DNA of 38,726 nucleotides from an uncultured Pseudomonadota bacterium. Its GTDB lineage: Bacteria > Pseudomonadota > Gammaproteobacteria > Methylococcales > Methylomonadaceae. Within the stretch, counting starts at the first letter, position 1. Each line of letters opens with the position of its first letter. The notes beneath the pieces were generated by a model. The model saw only the letters and a list, made by a program, of their open reading frames with translations, had not been told where the DNA came from and searched no databases. The position numbers and the translations under genes are program-made. This document shows positions 1-7,413 of the stretch, one piece after another. The stretch lies in NCBI GenBank assembly GCA_903928965.1, contig CAIYSZ010000104.1:1-38726 (forward strand), in the 5' to 3' direction.

Positions 1-141
1 GGGTGGTTGGTTGCTTTGCGGTTTGTCTTGACCTAAGCTGTTAGGAAAGTGCTGGGTAGAGCGAATTGGTATCGCACTATTGGCGGTTAAAGGCTGCTGG
101 CGCCAAGGCCTTGGGTGGTTGGTTTTGCAATGAGGTTTTTT

Positions 142-155
142 CCGGCCTCGGCCGG
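142..155 (+). terminator. Short GC hairpin, possible terminator
   Basis: A perfect 6-bp inverted repeat CCGGCC/GGCCGG with a 2-base spacer is flanked by T6 on the left and TTTAAAA on the right. It could end transcription arriving from outside the window. The T tract after the stem is short, so this is a weak call. The rest of 1-212 holds no gene that can be recognised; the 12-mer GGGTGGTTGGTT occurs twice, at 1-12 and 113-124. Confidence 0.3.
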
Positions 156-212
156 TTTAAAATGGGTTATATGTTTGTACTTTTTTAGATGTTAGTGGTA
201 GGAGGTTGGCTT

Positions 213-428
213 ATGTCTACAGCTTGGGCCGGCGGCGCGGACGCAATTGCGGAACGGATGCAGCAAATGACGGAATTGTTTTTAGAGGAAACCCGTAAAG
301 GGATTTACCGTGGCGAGTCGGCCACGCATTGCGAGGAATGCGGCGAGCCGATTCCGGAGGCGCGGCGGCAAGCGATTGCTTGCCGTTATTGTTTGCCTTG
401 TCAACAGCTTTTAGAAAAACACGGCTAG
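213..428 (+). CDS. DksA/TraR family C4 zinc-finger protein (YbiI-like)
   Basis: A 71-aa protein of the TraR/DksA zinc-finger family, closest in form to the E. coli YbiI type. Four cysteines sit in the pattern CEEC...CRYCLPC in the C-terminal half. The conserved run EECGEPIPEARRQA between the two cysteine pairs is the family signature. The N-terminal half should form a short helix. The frame stays open upstream to an ATG at 189, but the ATG at 213 has AGGAGG seven bases before it, so 213 is preferred. Larger family members bind the RNA polymerase secondary channel; whether these short, coiled-coil-poor versions do so is unknown. It stands alone, followed by non-coding DNA. Confidence 0.85.
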   Translation: MSTAWAGGADAIAERMQQMTELFLEETRKGIYRGESATHCEECGEPIPEARRQAIACRYCLPCQQLLEKHG

Positions 429-564
429 AAAGCGCCCACGTTCCGGGCTGATTGCGGAGAGTTTTGCGCGCGCATAATTTTAGGTTGAACTGACGGCGGT
501 TTTTGATTACATTGCCGTTACGGCGCGGTCGGTTGAACAATAAATATAAGCTACACGTTCAGTT

Positions 565-756
565 CGGGACAAACCTAAAAGCTAGCTAACCATTTGAGGC
601 CTTGGCGGCCGGGGATGATTGGCGGGGGTGTAGCCCGCATGAATGCGGGCTCCAAGCCCACGGGGCGGTATTCACGCCGTCCCCCGATGATCATCCCCGA
701 TCGCTAAGGCCGGCTTTGCACTTACGGCCTTTTGCGTCGTTAGCTTGATTGTCCCG
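565..756. mobile_element. MITE-like palindromic element, about 192 bp
   Basis: The whole segment is an imperfect palindrome. The outer ends are CGGGACAA (565-572) and TTGTCCCG (749-756). Next come AGCTAAC (584-590) and GTTAGCT (739-745). A 22-bp arm at 598-619 pairs with 690-711 with three mismatches. Inside, AGCCCGCAT and ATGCGGGCT form a perfect hairpin with a GA spacer. No protein is encoded. This design is typical of a miniature inverted-repeat element moved in trans, or of a large REP-type extragenic palindrome. No target-site duplication was seen. The remaining DNA in 429-564 shows no gene. Confidence 0.65.
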
Positions 757-784
757 GCTAAAGTTTCTTAAGAGGGGGGGAGTT

Positions 785-1060
785 ATGTATTTTTTAGCAA
801 AATTATGCGGTATTTTGATGTTGGTCTGGTTTTATATGACGGCGAAAAACCATGGCGGACCTTTGTTGAATTGGTCGGTTATCGGCCTGGTGGGCTATTG
901 GCTGACGTGGTGGCTGGCTAAGTTTTTAATTTTAACGCCGTTGGCGGGGTCGGTGGCGCCGCATAGCACGCTGGAGATTCTTTTTACTCAGTTGCCGGTG
1001 TTGTTTTCGTTGGCTGCTTGCTATTTTATTAGAAAGCGTTTACTGGCCACATTGAAATAA
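785..1060 (+). CDS. Small hydrophobic membrane protein, unknown
   Basis: A 91-aa protein with about three predicted membrane segments (near residues 5-20, 29-50 and 66-82) and a basic C-terminal tail (RKRLLATLK). The ATG at 785 is chosen because an AG-rich run (AAGAGGGGGGG) lies just upstream. A longer reading from TTG at 749 would start inside the palindromic element. It is convergent with folK. No family was recognised and no function can be given. It could be a short integral membrane protein conserved only in close relatives. Confidence 0.6.
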   Translation: MYFLAKLCGILMLVWFYMTAKNHGGPLLNWSVIGLVGYWLTWWLAKFLILTPLAGSVAPHSTLEILFTQLPVLFSLAACYFIRKRLLATLK

Positions 1061-1082
1061 GCCTGCCGGACGTAGATACAAT

Positions 1083-1631
1083 TTAAGTTATGTCGCCGGT
1101 CAGTTTTTGATCGTGGACGGTGGCCGCGAATTGTTCGTTTGACTTCCAGTTAGCCGGAATTTTATCTTGCCGCGTCTGGCTTTTGTCGAAAGCGCGCCAT
1201 AATTCGGCATAGGTTTTGCCGCTGACGGGATGGCGGCTGCCGCCGGCGATTTCCGCCAGCGGCTCCAGCACGAAAGCGTATTGTTCGATTTCAGGGCGCG
1301 GCAAGTGCAGGCCGCCTTCGCGGGTGATCAGATCGCCATAGAGGATTAAATCTAAATCCAGGGTGCGGGATGAGAATTTGATGCTGTTGCTTTTACGGCC
1401 ATGGTCAAGTTCGATTTGGCGTAGGCGTTTCCCGACTTCCCGAGCGCTGAGATGGGAATTGAATTCGGCCACTAGATTGTGAAAGCTGGCCCCGGCGAAG
1501 CCGACGGCTTCGCTTTCGTACAAACTGGAGCAGCGGATGGCCCCGAATGCTTTCTTCAGGTCGAGCAGGCAGGCGGGGATGTGGATTTCCTGATCTATAT
1601 TGCTGCCTATGCTGATGTATCCTAAGGTCAT
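1083..1631 (-). CDS. folK: 2-amino-4-hydroxy-6-hydroxymethyldihydropteridine pyrophosphokinase
   Basis: This enzyme transfers pyrophosphate from ATP to 6-hydroxymethyl-7,8-dihydropterin, the step before dihydropteroate synthase in folate synthesis; it is cytosolic. The N-terminus GYISIGSNI and the signature RTLDLDLILYGD (Mg-binding aspartates) are present, as is the LHLPRPE segment that follows in FolK proteins. At 182 aa it is slightly longer than the usual 160 aa, the excess being a C-terminal tail. It overlaps folB by four bases (ATGA), so the two are translationally coupled, and folB is transcribed first. Confidence 0.95.
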   Translation of the reverse strand: MTLGYISIGSNIDQEIHIPACLLDLKKAFGAIRCSSLYESEAVGFAGASFHNLVAEFNSHLSAREVGKRLRQIELDHGRKSNSIKFSSRTLDLDLILYGDLITREGGLHLPRPEIEQYAFVLEPLAEIAGGSRHPVSGKTYAELWRAFDKSQTRQDKIPANWKSNEQFAATVHDQKLTGDIT

Positions 1632-1984
1632 GGCCTTTGTCCGCGTTCTATGCTGATGCCTACGCCGCCCGCTTCGGGGATGGCGCCCTTTTTATTGAGC
1701 GTTATTTTCACCCAGGGTATTGAAAATTCTTGCAACAAGATTTTTGCCAGGTTTTCGATCAGGGTTTCTACTAGAAAATATTCGCTGGCGGCGACAAATT
1801 CGATAACCCGGTCGGACACGGCTTTATAATCCAGGGCATGGGCGATATCGTCGGTTTCCGCGGCGCGGCGGATGTCCCAGGCCATTTCTAGGTCAAAGAT
1901 AACTTTTTGCTTGATATTGCGTTCCAATGGGTAAACGCCGATGACGGTTTCGACTACTAAACCGTCTAAAAAAATGATATCCAT
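1628..1984 (-). CDS. folB: Dihydroneopterin aldolase
   Basis: A 118-aa protein that converts 7,8-dihydroneopterin to 6-hydroxymethyl-dihydropterin, the substrate of the FolK encoded just downstream. The N-terminus MDIIFLDGLVVETVIGVYP holds the conserved GVYPxE region, followed by a segment with a conserved DYKAVSD (the family has LDYxxV) and LVETLIENLA. The C-terminal KKGAIPEAGGVGISIER is family-typical (KPxA...GVxIER). Length matches the family. It is divergent from plsY across a 200-bp gap, and a shared promoter region is likely there. Confidence 0.95.
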   Translation of the reverse strand: MDIIFLDGLVVETVIGVYPLERNIKQKVIFDLEMAWDIRRAAETDDIAHALDYKAVSDRVIEFVAASEYFLVETLIENLAKILLQEFSIPWVKITLNKKGAIPEAGGVGISIERGQRP

Positions 1985-2183
1985 GCTGGTTTCCGGTTAT
2001 GATTTAGAGTTTATCGGCTGCCTGTTTAAGCCGGGATGATTGCCGCTTCGCCAACCGCCTCCGGCTGCAAGGCTTAGAGTGATAGGCTTGAGACAAGATT
2101 TATCCCGGGGACGGGTAGCTTCTTTTTGCAGTTAGTATCGGGTAAAAAACTCGGTGGTTCAAGATTAATTAAATGAGGTTTTC

Positions 2184-2756
2184 ATGTTTCTGTGGTTGTT
2201 GGCCCCCGCGGCTTATTTGACCGGTTCGGTTTCCAGCGCGATTATTGTGTGTAAACTAATGGGGTTGGCCGACCCGCGCGAGCAGGGTTCCGGCAATCCG
2301 GGGGCGACGAACGTGATGCGTATCGGCGGCAAGAAAGCGGCTGCGATTACTTTGGCCGGCGATGCGTTGAAGGGTTTGATTCCGGTGTTGGCGGCCAAGG
2401 CGCTGGAGGCGGATAGCGTGTTGTTGTCGGCGGTGGTGTTCGGCGCTTTTCTAGGGCATTTGTATCCGGTGTTTTTCGGATTTAAAGGCGGCAAGGGAGT
2501 GGCGACGTCTTTCGGTTTGACTTTGGGCGTCAATTTGTGGTTGGGTTTGCTGGTGTCGGGTACTTGGTTGTTGGTGTACAAGATCGGGCGGATTTCTTCT
2601 TTGTCGGCCCTGACGGCTGCGTTGCTGACGCCGTTTTATGTGTGGTTTTTAGTGGGCGATAAGCCGCTGACCTTGACTTTTGTATTGATTTCCTTGGTGC
2701 TTTTGGCGCGGCACCGGAGTAATATTGAACGTTTGCTGGCCGGGCGGGAACGTTAA
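2184..2756 (+). CDS. plsY: Acyl-phosphate:glycerol-3-phosphate acyltransferase
   Basis: A 190-aa integral membrane enzyme that acylates glycerol 3-phosphate using acyl phosphate from PlsX, making lysophosphatidate for phospholipid synthesis. The three PlsY motifs are present: GSGNPGATN near residue 36, GHLYPVFFGFKGGKGVATS near 90-108, and ARHRSNIERLLAGRE at the C-terminus. About five membrane segments are visible. The start has an AATGAGG Shine-Dalgarno upstream. It is monocistronic and convergent with the 6S RNA gene. In enterobacteria the gene sits next to folB (ygiH-folB), and that neighbourhood is kept here. Confidence 0.95.
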   Translation: MFLWLLAPAAYLTGSVSSAIIVCKLMGLADPREQGSGNPGATNVMRIGGKKAAAITLAGDALKGLIPVLAAKALEADSVLLSAVVFGAFLGHLYPVFFGFKGGKGVATSFGLTLGVNLWLGLLVSGTWLLVYKIGRISSLSALTAALLTPFYVWFLVGDKPLTLTFVLISLVLLARHRSNIERLLAGRER

Positions 2757-2770
2757 GAAACAATAAAAAC

Positions 2771-2946
2771 CTCCCGCCTGCGCCGTCTCGTACTTTCGTC
2801 CTTGAACCGACGGTTCAAGTGGAGACCAGATCCAGACAATTAGGCTTCCTGAGAAGACAGGCATGCTCACATGAAAGGTAAACGGCTTCCGGGGTAAATA
2901 TAGGTTCAGGAAACACCCAGCACTGCTCGAACGCCGCAGGAGATTG
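2771..2946 (-). ncRNA. ssrS: 6S RNA
   Basis: Read on the minus strand, this segment has the conserved 6S core: GTGAGCATGCCTGTC, then a short spacer and GGAAGCCT, then the apical CTTGAACC-GTC-GGTTCAAG hairpin. The terminal stem pairs CTCCTGCG near the 5' end with CGCAGGCGGGAG at the 3' end, followed directly by GTTTTTATTG as a terminator-like tail. It lies just downstream of zapA on the same strand, as in E. coli. 6S RNA mimics an open promoter, binds sigma-70 holoenzyme and lowers transcription in stationary phase. The 5' end is estimated from the closing stem and may be off by several bases. Confidence 0.92.
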
Positions 2947-2967
2947 GATTAAGATTATAAAGCAATT

Positions 2968-3255
2968 TCATTCGCCGTTTAGAATATTTTCGATTTTACT
3001 TCTCAGGCTTATGATTTTTTGCAATGTTTCCGCGGGCTGGTCGTCCATGTCGGCGCTGATTTCGTGCGCCAGATTCAGAGCGGCCAGCACGGCGATCTTT
3101 TCCGCGCCGATGACTTTGCCGGCGTCGCGGATTTCCTTCATTTGCCGGTCGAGCCGCTGAGCGGATAGCAAAAGAGTTTGCTGTTGTTCCGGCGCGCACA
3201 GTATGCGGTAGTCTTTTTCCAGAATCTTGACGGTTACGGCGGAGGTTGCGTTCAT
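2968..3255 (-). CDS. zapA: Cell division protein ZapA
   Basis: A 95-aa FtsZ-ring stabiliser. The N-terminal globular part begins TVKILEKDYRILCAPEQ, the usual ZapA opening, followed by the long C-terminal coiled coil with LDRQMKEIRDAGKVIGAEKIAVLAALNLA (split across residues 35-63). The start at 3255 overlaps the upstream gene's stop as ATGA and matches family length, whereas the frame extending to 3405 would add an unrelated proline/arginine-rich stretch. The 6S RNA gene follows about 20 bases downstream and is probably processed from, or initiated near, the same transcript. Confidence 0.93.
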   Translation of the reverse strand: MNATSAVTVKILEKDYRILCAPEQQQTLLLSAQRLDRQMKEIRDAGKVIGAEKIAVLAALNLAHEISADMDDQPAETLQKIISLRSKIENILNGE

Positions 3256-3485
3256 GATTCGGGTTCCAGGGTTTTCAGGCGGGCGAGCAGGGCGTCGATG
3301 CGGGTTTTGGCTTCGCGGTTTTTTTCTTGCAGCCGGGATTGTTCTATCTCCAGGGCTTGTTGTTGCGTTTGCAAGGCCTGGTTTTCGATTTTTAGTTGCT
3401 GGCACCGGTTAATCAAGGCGTCAATGGCGGTTTCCAAGGCATTGAGTTCGGATTGCAGGTTCGGCGATTCGTCGGTGTTGTGCAT
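3252..3485 (-). CDS. ZapB-like coiled-coil protein (TIGR02449 type)
   Basis: A 77-aa protein made almost wholly of heptad-like coiled coil rich in Q, L, E and A (for example LKIENQALQTQQQALEIEQ). Small coiled-coil proteins of this kind sit directly upstream of zapA in pseudomonads and many other gammaproteobacteria, and are annotated as TIGR02449 or ZapB-like. It overlaps zapA by four bases, so it should be co-translated. A role in linking ZapA/FtsZ to the chromosome terminus is inferred from ZapB, not shown. The gap 3486-3664 holds the divergent promoters with ygfB. Confidence 0.8.
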   Translation of the reverse strand: MHNTDESPNLQSELNALETAIDALINRCQQLKIENQALQTQQQALEIEQSRLQEKNREAKTRIDALLARLKTLEPES

Positions 3486-3664
3486 GGGGGCGGGCGGGCG
3501 GACGGCTTTGGGAAAATTGATGTTAGGTCGCTACTAGGCGCGGTTACGTTTAAGCGGTATATTGAGCAATACGTCGTAAGTTAAGCTTAGAGCGTCTGGA
3601 TGCGTAAATGTTAGCATAGACAGGGTTTTTAGGCGGATTTTAATTATTTTATGCGGATGAAGTA

Positions 3665-4183
3665 ATGTTGTATCAAGATGTAGATGAGGTTTTGGAAGAT
3701 TTGGATGCGGATTTGGATGCGGCGGAAGCGCATGGCATGGCGAGCGGAATGTTGTCAGTGGCGGCGAATCTGGATGCATTGGATTGGTTGCATGAAATTT
3801 TGGGCGGTGAGTTGGGGACTTCCGAGTCCGGCGAACAAGTGCTGCTACAGTTGTTCGAGCGTACGCGCGCCGGCTTGGCGGATTTTGCTTCGTTTACCTT
3901 CGAATTGTTTTTGCCGGACGCGGCGCAGCCTTTGTTCGAGCAAGCGGAAGCTTTGGGGAATTGGTGCAGGGGATATTTGTTCGGTTTGAGTTGCGCGGCC
4001 GGCGGCGATTGGCCGCGCGAGTTGGCGGAGATTACGCGGGATATGAGTGAGTTTTCCCGTATTGATAGCCGTGTGGCGGGCGAGGAAGACGCCGCGGCGT
4101 TGATGGAGGTGTGCGAATATATCCGCGTGGCGGTGTTTACCATAAGAGAGCATTTTCAAACCGCTCAGCTGGCGCAGGGGTGA
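3665..4183 (+). CDS. ygfB: UPF0149 family protein YgfB
   Basis: A 172-aa protein of the UPF0149/YgfB family. Recognisable features are AHGMASGMLS near the N-terminus, a central LFLPD, and WCRGYLFGLS followed by a C-terminal acidic helix with GEEDAAALMEVCEYIRVAV. In E. coli and pseudomonads it is the first gene of ygfB-pepP-ubiH, as here. In Pseudomonas aeruginosa YgfB lowers ampDh3 expression and so affects beta-lactam tolerance; that role is not proved for other species. The stop is three bases before the pepP start. Confidence 0.92.
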   Translation: MLYQDVDEVLEDLDADLDAAEAHGMASGMLSVAANLDALDWLHEILGGELGTSESGEQVLLQLFERTRAGLADFASFTFELFLPDAAQPLFEQAEALGNWCRGYLFGLSCAAGGDWPRELAEITRDMSEFSRIDSRVAGEEDAAALMEVCEYIRVAVFTIREHFQTAQLAQG

Positions 4184-4186
4184 ACG

Positions 4187-5500
4187 ATGGCGCGAGGTGA
4201 ATTTGAACGCCGCCGCGCGGCGTTGCTGGCGCTGGTGGGCGCAGGCAATATTGCGATTATAGCCGGTGCCGAGCAGGCGTTGCGGAATCGGGATGTGCAT
4301 TATCCATTCCGCCAGGATAGCGATTTTTATTATTTGACCGGGTTTAATGAAGCGGACGCTTTGGCGGTGTTTATTCCCGGCCGTGAACAGGGCGAATATG
4401 TGTTGTTTTGCCGCGAGTTCGATCCGCAAAAAGCCTTGTGGGAAGGCGCGCATGCCGGTTTGGAAGGCGCAAAGCTGGATTTTGGGGCGGATCAGGCGTT
4501 TCCAATCGCCGAAGTGGATAAGGTTTTGCCGGACTTGCTGCAAAATAAGCGAAAAGTGTTTTATCCCTTGGGCAGGGATAGCGAACTGGATATTAAGTTG
4601 TTGGAGTGGATACACCGGGTGCGTAAGCTGTCGCGCTCCGGCGTTTCTGCACCCACGGATTTGGCGTCCCTGGAGCATATTTTGCATGAAATGCGGTTGC
4701 GCAAATCCGACGCGGAATTGGGTTTGATGCGCCGGGCCGCGGCGGTGTCGGCCGCGGCGCACGCGCGGGCGATGCGCGCTTGCCGGCCGGGGATGTTCGA
4801 GTATCAGATCGAGGCGGAGTTGGTGCATGAGTTCGCCAGCCAAGGTTTGCGCGCGGTGGCCTATCCGTCTATCGTGGCTGGCGGAGCCAATGCTTGCGTG
4901 CTGCACTATGTGGAGAATAGCGCTCAATTACGCGACGGCGATTTGCTGTTGATCGATGCTGGTGTGGAGTGCGACCATTACGCGGCGGATATTACGCGGA
5001 CGTTTCCGGTGTCCGGCAGGTTTAGCCAAGCGCAAAAGCGCATGTATGAATGGGTGTTGGCGGCTCAGGCTGCGGCGTTGGCGGAAATCAGGCCGGGCGC
5101 GGCCTGGAATCTGGCTCACGACGCGTCGGTGCGGGTGCTGACCGAGGGTTTGCTGGATTTGGGCTTGCTGGACGGCGAGGCCGCGGACTTGATCCGGGAT
5201 GAGAAATATAAGCGGTTTTATATGCATCGCGTCGGACATTGGCTGGGCATGGACGTGCATGATGTGGGGGAGTATAAGATCGACGGCGAGTGGCGTTTGC
5301 TGGAGCCGGGCATGGTGTTGACGGTGGAGCCGGGTTTGTATGTGCCGGCCGATTGCGTCGAGGCGGCTCTGGATTTGCGCGGGGTCGGCATCCGCATCGA
5401 GGATGACGTGTTGGTTACGGAGTCCGGATATGAAGTATTGACCGCCGCCGCGCCGAAGAGCGTGGCCGAGATAGAGGCCTTGATGCAAGCGGGAGATTGA
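4187..5500 (+). CDS. pepP: Xaa-Pro aminopeptidase P
   Basis: A 437-aa cytosolic metallopeptidase that removes N-terminal residues preceding proline. The N-terminal creatinase-like domain carries HYPFRQDSDFYYLTGFNE. The C-terminal pita-bread domain has all five metal ligands in order: the aspartates of LLIDAGVECDHYAADITRTF, the histidine of HRVGHWLGMDVHD, the glutamate of LTVEPGLYVP and the glutamate of GIRIEDDVLV. AGGGG about seven bases upstream of the ATG supports the start. Length equals E. coli PepP (441 aa). It lies between ygfB and ubiH, probably in one operon. Confidence 0.96.
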   Translation: MARGEFERRRAALLALVGAGNIAIIAGAEQALRNRDVHYPFRQDSDFYYLTGFNEADALAVFIPGREQGEYVLFCREFDPQKALWEGAHAGLEGAKLDFGADQAFPIAEVDKVLPDLLQNKRKVFYPLGRDSELDIKLLEWIHRVRKLSRSGVSAPTDLASLEHILHEMRLRKSDAELGLMRRAAAVSAAAHARAMRACRPGMFEYQIEAELVHEFASQGLRAVAYPSIVAGGANACVLHYVENSAQLRDGDLLLIDAGVECDHYAADITRTFPVSGRFSQAQKRMYEWVLAAQAAALAEIRPGAAWNLAHDASVRVLTEGLLDLGLLDGEAADLIRDEKYKRFYMHRVGHWLGMDVHDVGEYKIDGEWRLLEPGMVLTVEPGLYVPADCVEAALDLRGVGIRIEDDVLVTESGYEVLTAAAPKSVAEIEALMQAGD

Positions 5501-5510
5501 ATGGAGCAAG

Positions 5511-6740
5511 ATGATAATGACGCATGATTATGATGTGATTATTGCCGGCGCGGGTTTGGCCGGCAACTGTCTGGGCTTGGCGTTGCGCGCCGGCGGTTTG
5601 AGCGTAGCGATTGTCGAGGCGGCGACGCGCCGGGAGTTGGACGCGTCGCCGTTGGGCGAGCGCGCCTTGGCCTTGTCCGCCGGTACGGTGCGCTTGCTGG
5701 AGGATTTGGGGATTTGGGAGCTGGCGGCCCAGCGGGCGGCCCCGATCAGGCGGATTCATGTTTCCGATCGCGGTCATTTCGCTAAAACCCGGCTGGATGC
5801 GGATGAGCAGGGTGTGGAGGCCTTGGGATATGTGATTCTGGGGCGCGATTTGGAGCGGCAGGCGGCGGAACAGGCGGAGCGTGCGGGCGTGGAGGTGTTG
5901 TACGGCGCTAGGCTGGTGGGTTTGATGTCTTCGGCCGAGGCGGCGCACGTCTGTTTGAAACGTCAAGACGAGTCGCTCAATGTGACGGCGGCTTTGGTGG
6001 TCGGGGCCGACGGGGGGCAATCCACGGTGCGTCGCTTGTTGGATATTCCGCAACACACGGTTGATTACGGGCAAACCGCGCTGGTAACCGCGGTGCATAC
6101 CGGTTTGCCGCATCACGATACCGCGTTCGAGCGGTTTACGCCGTTCGGGCCGTTGGCCCTGCTGCCGTTGGCTCCTAAAGAAGCGGCGGTGATTTGGACG
6201 CGCAGTCATGAGCAGGCGCGGGCGTTAATGGCGGGCGGGGAGACGGATTTTTTGGCGGCCTTGCAGGATTGTTTCGGTTATCGTTTGGGGGCTTTGCGTC
6301 TGTCCGCGCCGCGGCGGGCGTTTCCATTGAGTTTGATTCGCGCCGGGGCCATGTTTTCCGGACGCGCGGTCATCGTCGGCAACGCCGCGCATCAATTGCA
6401 TCCGGTGGCGGGGCAGGGTTTTAATTTAGGCATGCGCGATGCGGCTGCCTTGGCGGATTTACTGCGCGCCCGACGGCGGCAGGGCGGCGATTTGGGCGCG
6501 CCGGATTTATTGCGACGTTATCAAAACTTGCGTCAGGCCGATCATGATCAGACTATTGGGTTTACCGATGGCTTAGTCAGAATTTTTTCCACGGATTGGG
6601 GGCCGGCGGCGGCGGCGCGTAACTTTGGGTTGGCTGTTTTGGATCATTTGCCGGGCGCGCGTCGATTACTGGGCCGGCACGCAATGGGTCTGGCGCGGCC
6701 GTTGCCGAATTTGGGCGCGGAATCGCGGGAAGGCTCGTAA
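5511..6740 (+). CDS. ubiH: 2-octaprenyl-6-methoxyphenol hydroxylase, UbiH family
   Basis: A 409-aa FAD monooxygenase of ubiquinone synthesis acting on the quinone ring. The FAD-binding GAGLAGNCLGLAL is near residue 12, the family motif GADGGQSTVRR near 165, and the second FAD motif GNAAHQLHPVAGQGFNLG near 290. It follows pepP by 10 bases, as in E. coli. GGAG at 5503-5506 precedes two ATGs (5511 and 5517); either may be used. The alternative paralogue UbiI or UbiF cannot be excluded from motifs alone, but position after pepP favours UbiH. No ubiI follows, unlike E. coli. Confidence 0.92.
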   Translation: MIMTHDYDVIIAGAGLAGNCLGLALRAGGLSVAIVEAATRRELDASPLGERALALSAGTVRLLEDLGIWELAAQRAAPIRRIHVSDRGHFAKTRLDADEQGVEALGYVILGRDLERQAAEQAERAGVEVLYGARLVGLMSSAEAAHVCLKRQDESLNVTAALVVGADGGQSTVRRLLDIPQHTVDYGQTALVTAVHTGLPHHDTAFERFTPFGPLALLPLAPKEAAVIWTRSHEQARALMAGGETDFLAALQDCFGYRLGALRLSAPRRAFPLSLIRAGAMFSGRAVIVGNAAHQLHPVAGQGFNLGMRDAAALADLLRARRRQGGDLGAPDLLRRYQNLRQADHDQTIGFTDGLVRIFSTDWGPAAAARNFGLAVLDHLPGARRLLGRHAMGLARPLPNLGAESREGS

Positions 6741-6850
6741 GTTCATGCATCACTTTGCTTTTTTCCGTCAATTCTATGATTTTATTGGTAATGTCTAGAA
6801 AATAGTCAACGACTTAACAGGGGGGCTATTGATCGCGGTTATTTCCGAAC

Positions 6851-7033
6851 TTGGTTAAGGAACCTTTGATCAATGAGTTATGGGCCGTATTTTCTTGAAA
6901 AATTGATTGAATCGGAGATTCCTTCAGGCGTCTATGGTTAATAGGGCTTTTCAAGAAAAATAGATGCGCAACACGTTGATTGAATTGACTGCTAAATTTG
7001 AAATCACGAAATAATCAGAGACTCCTTAACCAA
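6851..7033. repeat. Imperfect inverted-repeat element, about 183 bp
   Basis: The ends TTGGTTAAGGA (6851-6861) and TCCTTAACCAA (7023-7033) are exact reverse complements; the match extends inward with about 17 of 22 bases agreeing. A second inverted pair lies inside: ATTTTCTTGAAAA (6889-6901) against TTTTCAAGAAAAAT (6948-6961). No protein is encoded and no clear target duplication is seen. It could be a MITE relic or a structured RNA. Confidence 0.45.
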
Positions 7034-7252
7034 TCTGAGTTTATAACGATACGTCACGAAACAGGGATTTGCCGCGATCAAAATGACGACCAATATCTTG
7101 TTTCAGGCGATAGAGGTTTATTAGATTCCGGCGAATAGCTAGAAATTGAAGCGTTGCCTCCCGCCCAATTTTTAGCGCGGGAAGGAAGGACGGAAAGCGA
7201 ACAGGAACACATTCAAAGCAAGAATGATAAATTTGCTTGAGATTCGAGCCCG

Positions 7253-7290
7253 CGGCATGCCGGTTGGTATGAGGCGCGTCCGGCATGCCG
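7253..7290. repeat. Two copies of the palindrome CGGCATGCCG
   Basis: The self-complementary decamer CGGCATGCCG occurs at 7253-7262 and 7281-7290, 28 bases apart, so the two can also pair with each other to form a stem of about 11 bp. It may be a dimeric protein-binding site, a REP-like pair or a terminator without a U tract. Confidence 0.5.
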
Positions 7291-7413
7291 TTCTTTAAGG
7301 GCGGCTCATTTTGTGATGTTGTTAGCAATTTATTGTAATCTTGATTCAGCTGCACTAAAATTCTTAAGACGGTTTGGCGTTTAATCGGCTAAGTGTTTAA
7401 TTGGGAGCGGAAA

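Larger units (their letters stand above)
6741..7413. other. Long non-coding stretch between ubiH and the transglycosylase gene
   Basis: This 670-bp gap is richer in A+T than its flanks and contains nested inverted repeats (described separately) and a pair of 10-bp palindromes. The only sizeable open frame, on the minus strand at 7041-7355, has no recognisable family and runs through the palindromes, so it is not called. The promoter of the downstream gene should lie near the right end. The gap may be decayed mobile or gene remnant DNA. Confidence 0.5.

Noticed and set aside
1-124. Repeated 12-mer GGGTGGTTGGTT as a possible iteron or repeat array
   Set aside because: Only two copies 112 bases apart, with no further copies or structure; chance in a G/T-rich stretch cannot be excluded.
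2649-2870. Minus-strand 73-codon frame at the end of plsY
   Set aside because: It lies largely over the 6S RNA gene, whose conserved core and closing stem explain the sequence.
3845-4927. Minus-strand open frame of 360 codons opposite ygfB and pepP
   Set aside because: It is antisense to two genes with clear families; its Arg/His/Gln-rich translation is what third-codon G/C bias gives on the opposite strand.
5415-6209. Minus-strand open frame of 264 codons opposite ubiH
   Set aside because: Arg/Gln/His-rich shadow of a clearly coding gene, with no recognisable fold.
7041-7355. Minus-strand 104-codon frame in the ubiH-transglycosylase gap
   Set aside because: No family features or ribosome site were recognised, and it runs through both CGGCATGCCG palindromes.
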